Shown here one piece after another: positions 10,644 through 20,241 of a stretch of 64,000 nt of DNA. Positions within the stretch are counted from its first letter, which is position 1. Every line of letters starts with the position of its first letter. The notes under the pieces are model-generated. The model had not been told where the DNA came from. It ran no database searches and saw only the letters and a program-made list of their open reading frames with translations. The position numbers and the translations under genes are program-made. This DNA is from Marinomonas sp. UCMA 3892 (GTDB lineage Bacteria > Pseudomonadota > Gammaproteobacteria > Pseudomonadales > Marinomonadaceae). The stretch covers positions 62,001 to 126,000 of the forward strand of contig NZ_PTXN01000007.1 of NCBI RefSeq assembly GCF_012726345.1. The letters run 5' to 3'.

Positions 10644-11672
10644 TCACTGTTTGTTGCGCATTAATCGGCGGCGCTCAAAGTCGCGAATTCGCTGACGACA
10701 ATGAGCAATCGTTTGATCGCTCATTGGAGTTCGGCGCTCATCACGCAACTCCCCACCTAAGTTACGTACTAAGGTCTGAGCTGTTTCAAGCATGAAGTCG
10801 AACGCTTTCATGCTATTTTTTGGACCTGGCAAGCCCATGAAGAAGCTAACACCTGGGCAATCACTTTCTCCCATCGTTTCTAAATCGAATGTGCCCGGCT
10901 CAATAGCATTCGCCATACTAAACTGCACTCTACCGCGATCGAAACCATCTTCATGACGATGGAAAATATCCATTTCACCGTAGCGCATACCGCAATTCAA
11001 AATAAGCTGAAGCAGCTCCATACCAGAGAAGTTTTGCTCTTCAGGGGCAAAAATATTAATCACGATGACTTCTTCTATTTCAGCGATACTGTTGTCTTCT
11101 TGATCACCTTCGTTAATATCATCAATCACACTATTCGATGTCACTTGATCGATATCAATTTCTGAATAACTGCGTTCATAGTCCTCATCAACATGACCGT
11201 CATAGCTGTTATTAGTCTCTATAGCAAAATCCAGATCAAGATCATCTTGCTCATAAAAACCATCATCAGAATAGTTTTGCTCAGATACTGCAGAATCGCC
11301 AAAATCTCGCTCAGGTACCAAAGAAGCCAACTCATCAAGGTGCATTTCTTCACCTCGATCCAGCTCTGGACCAGAGTCAACTTTATGAGGGACATCGGCT
11401 AGCGGCGATTTTGCCGTTTTCCTAGCATTCTCAAAAGCATTAACAATAGGATCTTGTGACGATTTTACTCGTTCACTTGAAGAGACTTTGCTATACCCAA
11501 CGGCAGAGCTTTGACGCACTAGTGCATCATCTGATTCATCTAGATCAGAGAAGTCATTATCTGCTTGGGCATATTCCTGCCCTTTTTTATACCGACGAAA
11601 TCCATCTATGAGGATAACGACAATAATGACGACCCCAATCAAGATTAGCCACTCACGCAAGCTAAATTCCAT
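10644..11672 (-). CDS. zipA: Cell division protein ZipA
   Basis: Membrane anchor of FtsZ at the division septum. An N-terminal membrane segment with the N-out ZipA arrangement (MEFSLREWLILIGVVIIVV) is followed by a long acidic, poorly ordered linker (about residues 35-195). The C-terminal ZipA domain follows (VINIFAPEEQNFSGMELLQ; MSDQTIAHCRQRIRDFERRR), which binds the FtsZ C-terminal tail. It is 342 aa. The order zipA-ligA is conserved in gammaproteobacteria. Confidence 0.93.
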   Translation of the reverse strand: MEFSLREWLILIGVVIIVVILIDGFRRYKKGQEYAQADNDFSDLDESDDALVRQSSAVGYSKVSSSERVKSSQDPIVNAFENARKTAKSPLADVPHKVDSGPELDRGEEMHLDELASLVPERDFGDSAVSEQNYSDDGFYEQDDLDLDFAIETNNSYDGHVDEDYERSYSEIDIDQVTSNSVIDDINEGDQEDNSIAEIEEVIVINIFAPEEQNFSGMELLQLILNCGMRYGEMDIFHRHEDGFDRGRVQFSMANAIEPGTFDLETMGESDCPGVSFFMGLPGPKNSMKAFDFMLETAQTLVRNLGGELRDERRTPMSDQTIAHCRQRIRDFERRRLMRNKQ

Positions 11673-11737
11673 TACTCATTCCGAATTGCATCAATTAATG
11701 TTGATCGTATTATCAAACGAAGCGGCTTAGGATTCAA

Positions 11738-12931
11738 TTACAAGGCTACGTTGATTACGAAAATCTCTTTACGATTTGTAAGTAAACCATGCTTTGTACC
11801 GATAATTCGACCTTTTGTAAGATCATTGTCATTAATATTCGCCAATTTAACCACTAAATCGACTCTATTAACTTCCGCCAAGGTTACAGTTGGCATTAAG
11901 GAGTCAAGATTTGTTAACAAAATAGGCTGCCCCAAATCCTCAGGAAATACTCTTTGTATGGCAATTGGCATTTTTTGCCCCTTAACCACAGCATAAACTA
12001 GCAAAATATCGTCCCTTTGCCATGTCAGCTTACTGGCATCCCATTCAATTTTCACCGCTAACTGATCGGTAATAATGGGCGCAACTTGCTGATAATCAAT
12101 TCGGCCTAATTCTCGTGCTTTACTAATCGCCGACAATAACGCCAAGCGTTCCGTTGAATGTACGCTATAACGAATCGCCTCTTGCCAAGCTAATACGGCG
12201 CCTAAATAGTTTTGTTGTGCAAAATTAGCCACACCCTTCAAATCCAGAGCAGTGGCTTGGGTTGGTGCCACTTGTAGAATAGCATCAACAATTTTTAGCA
12301 TTTTATCGGAACTTTGGCCGCCATTCGCATAAAAAATAGCTTGAGCGTATTCAACCAATAAGTTCATACGGTTTTCGGCATTGCGCGGTAGTTTTTCTAA
12401 TGCTTTCTCAAAAGCGGCAACCGCTTCTTGATACTTTTCAGCACCGACATAATCTGTTGCCAAATAATACCAATCCTCAACTCTGTCATAACGCACACTG
12501 CGATATTTTAAAAAGTCGTTCACTTTCTGTGGAGTGAGTTGTTGCGTTTGCAAATCTTGTGTAAAAGCCACCTCTTTCGAATAACCAATCTGTTGATACA
12601 GACTCACACTACCCAAAACGGCAACAACGACTACACAAAGCATGACCCAACGAGCAAAGAGAATATCATTATGAAAAAAGCGTTTTTGTCGGCTATCAAT
12701 AGAATTTGCTTCATAATCTACATCAATTAATAGCTGCGAAGATTCGCTAGGAGTCAGTCGACCAGCCTCCTCTTCTTCCGCGATTTCTTTTCGGCGCACT
12801 ATAGAAAACGCCTGCATATTTTGATCGTCTTTATTATTCGAATACTTACCCAAGCGACGAGTAATAGAACAGAAAAGATAGACAATACTCATCACTATCA
12901 TGGTGGCCATCACCAAATATGCGATCATCAT
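11738..12931 (-). CDS. ccmI: Cytochrome c maturation protein CcmI
   Basis: Apocytochrome c chaperone of the Ccm system. It has an N-terminal membrane helix (YLVMATMIVMSIVYLFCSI), a cytoplasmic loop ending in a second helix near residues 90-112, then periplasmic TPR repeats (AEKYQEAVAAFEKALEKLPR, and ATALDLKGVANFAQQNYLGA) that bind the C-terminus of apocytochrome c. It overlaps the ccmH stop by 4 bp and is the last gene of the ccm operon. It is 397 aa. Confidence 0.92.
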   Translation of the reverse strand: MMIAYLVMATMIVMSIVYLFCSITRRLGKYSNNKDDQNMQAFSIVRRKEIAEEEEAGRLTPSESSQLLIDVDYEANSIDSRQKRFFHNDILFARWVMLCVVVVAVLGSVSLYQQIGYSKEVAFTQDLQTQQLTPQKVNDFLKYRSVRYDRVEDWYYLATDYVGAEKYQEAVAAFEKALEKLPRNAENRMNLLVEYAQAIFYANGGQSSDKMLKIVDAILQVAPTQATALDLKGVANFAQQNYLGAVLAWQEAIRYSVHSTERLALLSAISKARELGRIDYQQVAPIITDQLAVKIEWDASKLTWQRDDILLVYAVVKGQKMPIAIQRVFPEDLGQPILLTNLDSLMPTVTLAEVNRVDLVVKLANINDNDLTKGRIIGTKHGLLTNRKEIFVINVAL

Positions 12932-13338
12932 AAATCTCGTCCTCGTCGTTTACGGTTCATCCTTACCACGCTAATAAAAGCCAACAAACCTATTCCAAGT
13001 AAGATAAATGGCCCGTACCAAAGTAAAAATGTTGCAGTTGAATGCTGTGGACGATACAAAACAAAAGAGCCATATCGCGCCACCATGTAATCAACAATTT
13101 CCTGATCCGTTTTACCTTGTTCTATCATCTGATGGACAAGCTCACGAAGGTCAACCGCAATGCCAGAGCCAGAGTCTGCCAAGTTTTGATTCTGACATTT
13201 TGGACAACGCAATTCTTCAACCAAACTTTGATAACGTGTTTTGTTCAATTCTGAGCTAAAGGTCATTTGCTCCTGTGCAATAACCGATAAAGAAAGAAGC
13301 ATAGCAATAGATAAGAAAACATTTCTAATAAGCATCAT
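12928..13338 (-). CDS. ccmH: Cytochrome c maturation protein CcmH
   Basis: Thiol-disulfide component of the haem lyase complex; it reduces apocytochrome c before haem attachment. It has a signal peptide, then the redox motif LRCPKCQNQNLADS (Cys45 and Cys48), an RELVHQMIEQGKTDQEIVDY segment and one C-terminal membrane helix. At 136 aa it is the short CcmH (CcmL type); CcmI is encoded separately, as in Pseudomonas. It overlaps ccmG and ccmI by 4 bp each. Confidence 0.95.
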   Translation of the reverse strand: MMLIRNVFLSIAMLLSLSVIAQEQMTFSSELNKTRYQSLVEELRCPKCQNQNLADSGSGIAVDLRELVHQMIEQGKTDQEIVDYMVARYGSFVLYRPQHSTATFLLWYGPFILLGIGLLAFISVVRMNRKRRGRDL

Positions 13339-13844
13339 TTCATATAGCCTTTTATTTCAGGCCAATTTTCAGCATTAATCACACCTTGATGCCGATAAAC
13401 CACCACACCTGAACGATCAACAACAAAGGTTTCAGGTGCGCCTGTGACCCCCATATCCACACCAAAATTGCCGATCTCATCCATCAATATGACTTGATAA
13501 GGATTCCCCTTTTGCTCTAGCCATTGCACCGCAAGATCTTTTTGATCTTTATAATCAATACCAACAATAGGCACACCAGAATTTGCCAGTTCCATTAAAA
13601 AAGGGTGTTCAACATGACATGCAGGACACCAAGTCCCCCAAAAATTAATCAAATAAGGCGTATCTGGTAAATCTTTATGCGTATAAACCTGATCGTCTTG
13701 CAATGACACCAAGGTGAACTCAGGTACTTTTTTTCCTACTAAGGCTGAAGGCATATACTGAGCATCTTTGCCGAGCTGCAAATAAAACACTACGCCAAGT
13801 ATCAAAAAAACTGCCAACGGCATGAAAAACAGCAACTTCCGCAT
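13335..13844 (-). CDS. ccmG: Thiol:disulfide interchange protein CcmG/DsbE
   Basis: A membrane-anchored periplasmic thioredoxin that passes electrons to CcmH and apocytochrome c. N-terminal anchor (LLFFMPLAVFLILGVVFYL), active site FWGTWCPACHVEHP (Cys73, Cys76), and the acidic insert and GAPETFVVDR cis-Pro region typical of CcmG. It is 169 aa. It starts 2 bp after the ccmF stop. Confidence 0.94.
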   Translation of the reverse strand: MRKLLFFMPLAVFLILGVVFYLQLGKDAQYMPSALVGKKVPEFTLVSLQDDQVYTHKDLPDTPYLINFWGTWCPACHVEHPFLMELANSGVPIVGIDYKDQKDLAVQWLEQKGNPYQVILMDEIGNFGVDMGVTGAPETFVVDRSGVVVYRHQGVINAENWPEIKGYMK

Positions 13845-13846
13845 GG

Positions 13847-15784
13847 TTACACTCCAGCCCGTTTTCGATAGCGTTTATCTAATGCGGCCAACAAACCACC
13901 AGCCATCATCATCAAACCACCAAGCCAGATCCAGCGCACAAAAGATTTTACATAAATTCGAACCCCCCAAGCAGAGCCCTCCAGTCTTTCCCCCAAGGAA
14001 ACATACAAATCACGAGTAAAACCAGCATCTAATGCTGCCTCCGTCATGACTTGCTGACGAGTTGAAAAGAAACGCTTTTCTGGATGTAGAACAGCAACAG
14101 CTTTACCCGCTTTATAAGCCGTAAACTGCCCTTTGCTTGCTACGTAATTTGGCCCTTTCACTTGCTCCATTTGATCAAATTGAAATTCATAGCCAGCTAC
14201 AGTTGCTCGATCGCCGGGGGATAATCGCAACATAGATTCATGACTATTGACGCTAACCAATACAATCCCCACCAAGGTAACGACCAGACCAAGGTGCGCC
14301 AATAACATCCCGTAGTAATTTCTTGGCAATTGTCGAGCCCGAGGAATAATGCCCTTTGTGCCAGCAGAGACTTTACCAAACCAATCTGAGAAGGATAAGA
14401 ACACCACCCAAAATGCCACCGCCAAACTCAGCCAAGCGATAAAATCGAACTCATAACAATAAACAACCAAGCCCGCCGATAAGGTAGCGATAAACGCTGA
14501 AATAGAGCAAACCTTAAAAAACACTCTAAATTTCGTATGGTGCCATTTGGACAAAGGACCAACCGCCATAAACACCATCAGCAAAAGAGCGATTGGTGCG
14601 AAGACGCTATTAAAATACGGTGCGCCAACAGAGATTTTGCCCAGCCCTAACGCATCAAATATTAAAGGGTACAAGGTACCTAATAATACCGTTAACGTCA
14701 GGACCGTTAATAAGATGTTATTAAGCAGTAACCAAGCTTCTCGCCCTGTTACACCAAAAGACACGGTAGAACGCACCTCGGCCGCTCGAATGGCATACAA
14801 CAGCAAACTGCCGCCAACGAGCACCAAGAGCAAAGCAAGAATAAAAATACCGCGAGTAGGGTCAGCAGCAAAAGAATGCACCGACGTTAACACACCAGAA
14901 CGAACCAAAAACGCCCCAAGCAAAGAAAGACTAAAGGTAAAAATAGCCAGCAAGACAGTCCAGCTTTTAAACACACCACGCTTTTCGGTGACAGCAAGAG
15001 AATGCAACAAAGCCGTTCCCGCTAACCAAGGCATAAAAGACGCATTTTCTACTGGGTCCCAAAACCACCAGCCGCCCCAACCTAGTTCGTAATACGCCCA
15101 CCAACTCCCCAGAGTGATACCTAAAGTCAAAAAGGCCCACGACACCGCTGTCCAAGGTCTTGCCCAACGCGCCCAAGAAGCATTTAAGTTACCTGTAATC
15201 AACGCAGCAACAGCGAAGGCAAACGCTACAGAGAAGCCAACATAACCCATATACAAAACGGGAGGATGAACAATCAGACCAAAATCCTGCAAGAGTGGAT
15301 TCAGGTCACCGCCATCGGCAGGCACATCCGGTAATAAACGAGCAAAAGGCGAAGAGGTAAAAAGTAAGAAGGATAGAAAACCAACACAGACCACGCCTAA
15401 CACAGCTAAAACAACGGGCCCGATGTCTTCCGGTAAAGTTCTTATCTTTAATGCAACGGCGGAACACCAGCCAGACAGGATCAGTACCCACAATAATAAT
15501 GAGCCTTCATGCCCGCCCCATAAGGCACTAAATTTATACCAAACAGGCAACTGGCTGTTCGAGTTCTGAGCCACATACAACACAGAAAAGTCATCAGTTA
15601 GAAACGATAAGCTCAAGATGACAAAGCTTACCAATACCAAGGCCGACATAATAAAAGTCAGTGGTCGAGCAGTTTCCAACAACAACCGATTGCCTTTCCA
15701 ATAACCGATCAAAGGTACCAAAGCCAGTGACAAGGCAAAAAACAACGACAATATTAGCGAGAATTGACCAATTTCAGGAAACAT
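13847..15784 (-). CDS. ccmF: Haem lyase subunit CcmF
   Basis: A large polytopic inner-membrane protein that attaches haem to apocytochrome c. The tryptophan-rich WWD domain reads GWGGWWFWDPVENASFMPWL (about residues 235-254). The haem-coordinating His motifs are in IVHPPVLYMG (about 171) and near the C-terminal part. It is 645 aa, full length. A long antisense open frame inside it is a shadow. It lies in the operon between ccmE and ccmG. Confidence 0.96.
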   Translation of the reverse strand: MFPEIGQFSLILSLFFALSLALVPLIGYWKGNRLLLETARPLTFIMSALVLVSFVILSLSFLTDDFSVLYVAQNSNSQLPVWYKFSALWGGHEGSLLLWVLILSGWCSAVALKIRTLPEDIGPVVLAVLGVVCVGFLSFLLFTSSPFARLLPDVPADGGDLNPLLQDFGLIVHPPVLYMGYVGFSVAFAFAVAALITGNLNASWARWARPWTAVSWAFLTLGITLGSWWAYYELGWGGWWFWDPVENASFMPWLAGTALLHSLAVTEKRGVFKSWTVLLAIFTFSLSLLGAFLVRSGVLTSVHSFAADPTRGIFILALLLVLVGGSLLLYAIRAAEVRSTVSFGVTGREAWLLLNNILLTVLTLTVLLGTLYPLIFDALGLGKISVGAPYFNSVFAPIALLLMVFMAVGPLSKWHHTKFRVFFKVCSISAFIATLSAGLVVYCYEFDFIAWLSLAVAFWVVFLSFSDWFGKVSAGTKGIIPRARQLPRNYYGMLLAHLGLVVTLVGIVLVSVNSHESMLRLSPGDRATVAGYEFQFDQMEQVKGPNYVASKGQFTAYKAGKAVAVLHPEKRFFSTRQQVMTEAALDAGFTRDLYVSLGERLEGSAWGVRIYVKSFVRWIWLGGLMMMAGGLLAALDKRYRKRAGV

Positions 15785-15796
15785 AAACAGCCTAAA

Positions 15797-16264
15797 TTAA
15801 TAAGTAGATTGCACGGACTCTGCGCTCTCGCCCGTCGAACGTTGGGCATTTTTCAATGCTTCCGTGATTTCTGGCGGCATGTATTTTTCATCATGTTTAG
15901 CTAAGACTTCAGTCGCTTCAAACACGCCGTCATTATTTAGCTTACCCTGAGCCACAATGCCTTGACCCTCTCTAAACAAGTCAGGCAAAATTCCGCGATA
16001 TTCAATAGTGACCTTGTGCTGAAAATCAGTCACATCAAACGCAACTGCCAGGGTATCTGAATTGCGTTTAACGCTGCCTTTTACCACCATGCCACCCGCG
16101 CGAATGATCGCATTTCGTGGCGCTTCACCCATGGCTATCTGAGATGGAGAGAAAAATAAATTAATATTCTGTTGCAAGGCATACATTACCAAGCCAACCG
16201 CTGCGCTTAATATCAACACAATGGCGGTTATGACTAACAGGCGTTTTTTTCTTACTGGATGCAT
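15797..16264 (-). CDS. ccmE: Haem chaperone CcmE
   Basis: A periplasmic haem chaperone that binds haem covalently through His. An N-terminal membrane anchor ([20 protein letters not shown]) precedes the OB-fold domain; the haem-binding motif is [11 protein letters not shown], with His124 and Tyr128. It is 155 aa. Its ATG shares one base with the ccmD stop (TAATG), so the two are translationally coupled. Confidence 0.95.
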   Translation of the reverse strand: MHPVRKKRLLVITAIVLILSAAVGLVMYALQQNINLFFSPSQIAMGEAPRNAIIRAGGMVVKGSVKRNSDTLAVAFDVTDFQHKVTIEYRGILPDLFREGQGIVAQGKLNNDGVFEATEVLAKHDEKYMPPEITEALKNAQRSTGESAESVQSTY

Positions 16265-16440
16265 TAGCGGGCTTGATTCCTCAAAAAGCGTTTACGTAAC
16301 GTGTCTCGTGTTTTGCGGCGTGTTGCTAGCGTATTCCAAACCAACCAAACTAAAGTCAAAGTACTAAAACCATAAGCTGACCAAACATAAACGCCGTGTG
16401 TTCCCATCATCAAAAACTCTGTCAAACTATTAAAAGCCAT
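16264..16440 (-). CDS. ccmD: CcmD, small haem exporter membrane protein
   Basis: A 58-aa protein read directly from the sequence: [20 protein letters not shown], then a single membrane helix and a basic tail ([14 protein letters not shown]). This is the CcmD signature, including the GxHGxYVWxAY segment. CcmD links CcmC and CcmE and releases holo-CcmE from the CcmABCD complex. It starts inside the 3' end of ccmC (11-bp overlap) and ends at TAATG on ccmE. Confidence 0.92.
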   Translation of the reverse strand: MAFNSLTEFLMMGTHGVYVWSAYGFSTLTLVWLVWNTLATRRKTRDTLRKRFLRNQAR

Positions 16441-17176
16441 GTTTCGTTACCTCTTGCTTCACCCAGCTTGATCTATGTTCGCTCATTAATATCTCCGACT
16501 GCATGCGCCAAAGAACCACACCAGCCACGAAACAGTACAAACCAATCACCGCAAAGAGCAAGGGCAACCACATTTCTGCAGGCATTTCAGGCTTTTTAGT
16601 GAGCGTAAACGTCGGCCCTTGATGTAAGGTTTCCAGCAACACCACCGAATACTTAATAACGGGCAAGTTAATCAACCCCACAACACTAATCACAGCGGCA
16701 GCTTTATTTGCAAGAACCTGATCTTCTAAAGAATTTTGCAGCGCGATAATGCCCATATAGAGAAAAAATAGCACTAATACAGAAGTTAGCCTTGCGTCCC
16801 AAACCCACCAAGTCCCCCAAGTGGGTTTGCCCCAAATAGCCCCAGAAACCAAAGCGACCAATGACATAACCGCACCAATTGGTGCCATCGCCTTAATAAA
16901 AACAGGCGCCATTTTCATCTGCCAGACAAGAAACACAAAACCTGCCGCGCCCAATGCTAAGTAACAAGATTGTGCTAACATTGCCACGGGCACATGAATA
17001 TAAATAATGCGAAAACTGTTACCCTGCTGGTAATCAGCAGGGGCAAATACAAGCCCCCACACTAGACCGATAAGAAGGCTCAAACAGCCGAAACAAAACA
17101 AAGGCAATGCCCAAGGTTTAGACCAAGAAAAAAACCACTTAGGTGAACCTAACTTATGAAACCATGCCCAACTCAT
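16430..17176 (-). CDS. ccmC: Haem transporter subunit CcmC
   Basis: An integral-membrane haem-handling protein that loads haem on CcmE. It has six predicted helices, the WWD motif TWGTWWVWDARLTS (about residues 119-132) and a conserved His in IIYIHVPVAM (His61). It is 248 aa. It overlaps the ccmB stop by 1 bp and ccmD by 11 bp. Confidence 0.95.
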   Translation of the reverse strand: MSWAWFHKLGSPKWFFSWSKPWALPLFCFGCLSLLIGLVWGLVFAPADYQQGNSFRIIYIHVPVAMLAQSCYLALGAAGFVFLVWQMKMAPVFIKAMAPIGAVMSLVALVSGAIWGKPTWGTWWVWDARLTSVLVLFFLYMGIIALQNSLEDQVLANKAAAVISVVGLINLPVIKYSVVLLETLHQGPTFTLTKKPEMPAEMWLPLLFAVIGLYCFVAGVVLWRMQSEILMSEHRSSWVKQEVTKHGF

Positions 17177-17838
17177 CAGTTTACACTCGCTTTGACTACA
17201 ATCGCCGTCATAAAAGGCGATATCACTAAAGATAACAAAGACATCGCCAATAACATCGCCAATAATCCAGAATAAGGCAAACCTGATTGTGTAGCTTTAA
17301 CGGCTAACGTTGAAAAAATAATCACTGGCAAATAAAACGGCAATATCAGCAACATCACCAACATGGCGCCTTGTTTTATCGATACAGTTAAAGCTGCACC
17401 AATTACACCAATAAAAAACAAACTAGGTGTACCTACAATTAAGGTCATGATCAACACCCAAAAACCTGAACTTGGCAGATATAGCATCTCACTTAATAAA
17501 GGGATTATCACAAGCAAAGGTAATACAACGACCAGCCATTGCGCGGCGACTTTTAACAAAATTAATAAAGGCAGTGATAATCCACTAACAACCAGCTGCT
17601 CCAAGGATCCATCTAGATAATCTTCTTTGAATATACTTTCTACAGCCATCAAGATAGCTAATACAGCAGCACACCAGACAATACCTGCCGCCGCTGGCGC
17701 CAGAAAATCAGGTGAAGAATTAATTCCTATCGGAAATAAGGCAACCACAATAATGAAAAACAGCAATGCGTTAAAAACGTCTTGTTTACGACGCCACAAC
17801 ACCAAAAACTCGGACACGAAAAAAGAAGAATACGTCAT
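17176..17838 (-). CDS. ccmB: Haem ABC exporter permease CcmB
   Basis: Membrane subunit partnering the ATPase CcmA. It has six hydrophobic helices; EFLVLWRRKQDVFNALLFF at the N-terminus and FKEDYLDGSLEQLVVSGLSL are characteristic CcmB segments. It is 220 aa. It overlaps the ccmA stop by 4 bp, consistent with stoichiometric CcmAB production. Confidence 0.95.
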   Translation of the reverse strand: MTYSSFFVSEFLVLWRRKQDVFNALLFFIIVVALFPIGINSSPDFLAPAAAGIVWCAAVLAILMAVESIFKEDYLDGSLEQLVVSGLSLPLLILLKVAAQWLVVVLPLLVIIPLLSEMLYLPSSGFWVLIMTLIVGTPSLFFIGVIGAALTVSIKQGAMLVMLLILPFYLPVIIFSTLAVKATQSGLPYSGLLAMLLAMSLLSLVISPFMTAIVVKASVN

Positions 17839-18449
17839 GACAACAACACTACGTCATGAGGAGTAATAGACATCAAGTCTTGATGGGTAGTTAATATCAC
17901 CAAGCCACCTAACAACACATGCTGTTGAATACGCTCCTCTAGCAGGGCAACTCCTCCGACATCTAAAGAAGCAAAGGGTTCATCCAACAGCCATAGTGTT
18001 TTTTTAGTTAGCCATAACCGCGCCAGAGCGACTCGTCGAGCTTGGCCTGCGGATAATTTTTTCACCAACACATCGACCAGATCTATAAGGTCTAACTGAG
18101 TTAACACTGAATACAAAATACTTATAGAAATATCAGGACAATACCAACGAAGATTTTCAGCAACAGTGAGCAGGCCTTTAACACCAACAGAATGACCAAG
18201 ATAAATTGCATCTTGCTGTAAAGAAGTTCTGTCTAAGGTGACATCCTCACCCGAATACAATATTTTTCCTTCTAGAGGAGAAAGCACACCAGCGATAATT
18301 TTCAACAAAGAACTCTTACCAGCCCCATTTTCTCCAAGGATACGCACGACTTCACCGGGCTGAACACTAAAAGACAACCCTTTACATAGGTCCCTCTCTC
18401 CACGTTCAATCCAAAGGTCTGATATTGTTAAAGAAGCAGATGATTGCAA
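17835..18449 (-). CDS. ccmA: Haem ABC exporter ATPase CcmA
   Basis: ABC ATPase of the CcmABCD complex; ATP hydrolysis releases haem-loaded CcmE. Walker A GENGAGKSS (about 39-47), signature LSAGQARRVALARL, Walker B LWLLDEPFAS, H-loop LTTHQ. It is 204 aa. The start is TTG at 18449 with GGAT upstream; no ATG is available nearby. It is the first gene of the ccm operon, and its start overlaps the minus-35 region of the divergent FliA-type promoter. Confidence 0.93.
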   Translation of the reverse strand: MQSSASLTISDLWIERGERDLCKGLSFSVQPGEVVRILGENGAGKSSLLKIIAGVLSPLEGKILYSGEDVTLDRTSLQQDAIYLGHSVGVKGLLTVAENLRWYCPDISISILYSVLTQLDLIDLVDVLVKKLSAGQARRVALARLWLTKKTLWLLDEPFASLDVGGVALLEERIQQHVLLGGLVILTTHQDLMSITPHDVVLLS

Positions 18450-18474
18450 AAGGTTTATCCAATTCGGCCGATAT
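18448..18474 (+). promoter_or_regulatory. FliA (sigma-28) promoter upstream of the fliK-like gene
   Basis: The minus-35 AAAAGGTT (18448-18455) and minus-10 GCCGATAT (18467-18474) are separated by exactly 11 bp. This is close to the FliA consensus TAAAGTTT-N11-GCCGATAA. It points at the FliK-like/FlhB-like pair, leaving a leader of about 130 nt, which would place the pair in the late flagellar class. The window encodes its own FliA. Confidence 0.7.
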
Positions 18475-18609
18475 AAAGGTCAAGATTAACATTGTTTGGC
18501 TACACTATTTTAACTGTACGGCTTAACCATACTGAACAGGCCAAACATTATATGAGAAGCGTTCCCAAAAGCACAAATCAATCGGCTATCTAATCAACAG
18601 GCAGACTAC

Positions 18610-20241
18610 ATGATCTCTGACATCCAATCTATGCTTAATGCATCATCAGGCAAGCAGAGCAATGCGACCAACAGCAGTAGCAATAATATATTAGGCAACA
18701 CAGGAACAATTGCGAAATTAAGCAGTGAAATAAAACTAATCGAAAATCTCAGCCTGATTAAATTTCAGGGCAGTGAGTCTCTTAATTTTCAAGGCAAACC
18801 AGCCCAACTGTTGCATGCAACCAGTGCACAACAGCCCTTTACTCTTGTTAATACTGGCACGCCCATCAACATTAGTGATATCCAAAATGCTAAATTAAAT
18901 AAAACCAATTCTCAGCAAGCCTCCCTAATTCTTCCTGTAGAGAATCAATCCAGCAAAACGGGCGTCAATCAAAATTCACCTCAAGTTAGGCAAGCTGATA
19001 ATCTTATGATGGCATCTCGTGTCGTAAACTTGACGGTTACCTCAGTAACACCTGCGACAAACAATATTGGTAACGTTCCACTTTCTACAACAAATACTCA
19101 ACCAACAAGCCTTGCTCCCCAGACCTCTAGCGTTCAAAGTTCCAGCACTCAAACTTCCAGCACTCAAACTTCCAGCACTCAAACCTCTAATGCTCAAACA
19201 ACGAATCCTCAAACAGTATCTCCTCAACTCGCGGCGGCAAGCATTCAGGCTAAGACAACCAATCAACCCTTGACAGTAAATACGCCACAACTAGCAACGG
19301 TTTCTGATGGTAAAGCAGAGTTTCCTATTCTTAGCCAAACGCCATTGAAGAAAGGCGATATCGTTCGAATCATGGTCGACGCCAATAACAATATGCAGGT
19401 GTTGCCAGCCAAAACTAGTGCAACAGTACCTACTGTGCAAACAGAAGCCCTTAAACAAAGCCTACCGAAGCAGTTGTCCCTTGGGGATATGTCTCAACTC
19501 GTCAAACAGTTACACAACCTAAACGAGGCATCGAATGCGAACTTGCCACCACAAACGCAGCAAGCGCTTAAACAGCTGATACAAAATATGCCAGCTTTGG
19601 GAGCATTAACAACTTCACCGGAAGCCATGAAACAGGCTATTCAAACCAGCGGACTATTTTCTGAATCCCTACTGGCTAATGACAGCAAGACTCAAATACC
19701 AGCAGATTTAAAACTAAATCTTACTCGATTAAGAGAGGTTCAAGAAAACACAGGGGCTTTACGTCCTGCAGGTATTCCAACAGAACAAATTGCCAATGCG
19801 ATCGAACGCATTACCACCAGTCAATTACGACATTTCTCTGAACCGAATCAGATCAACACTCCAACCTACCCTTTACATATAGAATTGCCAATTAAACATG
19901 GCCAATCACCAAGTTTTGTACAAATAGAGATCAACAAAGACGCAAGTACAGCAGAGCAAGAGAAACAGGATAGGCGCTGGTTGGTGAAGCTAAAATTTGA
20001 TTTTGAAGAAACAGGAAGGTTCGATGCGAGAGCCAGTATTCAAGCAAACAAAGTTGGAATACTCTTTGCCGCGGAAGATCCTGAAACAGTGCAAAAATTA
20101 CAGAAAAACCTGTCTACATTGAAACAACAGTTAAAAGACAAAGACATTGAAGTAGAAAGATTAGACGCTTTTCAAGCTAAACTAGATAAAGAAAAAGTCA
20201 ATATAGTTAAAACCCAATCCTTAATAGATGTGAGGACCTAA
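18610..20241 (+). CDS. FliK-like protein with C-terminal flagellar hook-length control domain
   Basis: A 543-aa protein. The first 270 residues are low-complexity and Gln/Ser/Thr-rich, with a small TQTSS tandem repeat (DNA 19141-19185). A basic patch ISDGKAEFPILSQ-like region and a FliK C-terminal (Flg_hook) domain follow at about 410-530: LHIELPIKHGQSPSFVQIEI, WLVKLKFDFEETGRFDARAS. The true fliK is elsewhere in the window, so this is a paralogue, always paired with the next gene in related genomes as far as I know. Role inferred: export or hook-length related, unproven. Expression is probably FliA-driven. Confidence 0.75.
   Translation: MISDIQSMLNASSGKQSNATNSSSNNILGNTGTIAKLSSEIKLIENLSLIKFQGSESLNFQGKPAQLLHATSAQQPFTLVNTGTPINISDIQNAKLNKTNSQQASLILPVENQSSKTGVNQNSPQVRQADNLMMASRVVNLTVTSVTPATNNIGNVPLSTTNTQPTSLAPQTSSVQSSSTQTSSTQTSSTQTSNAQTTNPQTVSPQLAAASIQAKTTNQPLTVNTPQLATVSDGKAEFPILSQTPLKKGDIVRIMVDANNNMQVLPAKTSATVPTVQTEALKQSLPKQLSLGDMSQLVKQLHNLNEASNANLPPQTQQALKQLIQNMPALGALTTSPEAMKQAIQTSGLFSESLLANDSKTQIPADLKLNLTRLREVQENTGALRPAGIPTEQIANAIERITTSQLRHFSEPNQINTPTYPLHIELPIKHGQSPSFVQIEINKDASTAEQEKQDRRWLVKLKFDFEETGRFDARASIQANKVGILFAAEDPETVQKLQKNLSTLKQQLKDKDIEVERLDAFQAKLDKEKVNIVKTQSLIDVRT
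19141..19185 (+). repeat. Three tandem 15-bp units in the fliK-like gene
   Basis: TCCAGCACTCAAACT occurs at 19141, 19156 and 19171 (last base differs in the third copy). It encodes a Ser-Thr-Gln-Thr-Ser type repeat inside the low-complexity linker. The length is a multiple of three, so copy-number changes keep the frame. Confidence 0.8.

Noticed and set aside
14547..15092. Long plus-strand open frame (181 aa) inside ccmF
   Set aside because: It is antisense to a clear, full-length CcmF; composition is that of a shadow frame and it has no ribosome site or recognisable motif.
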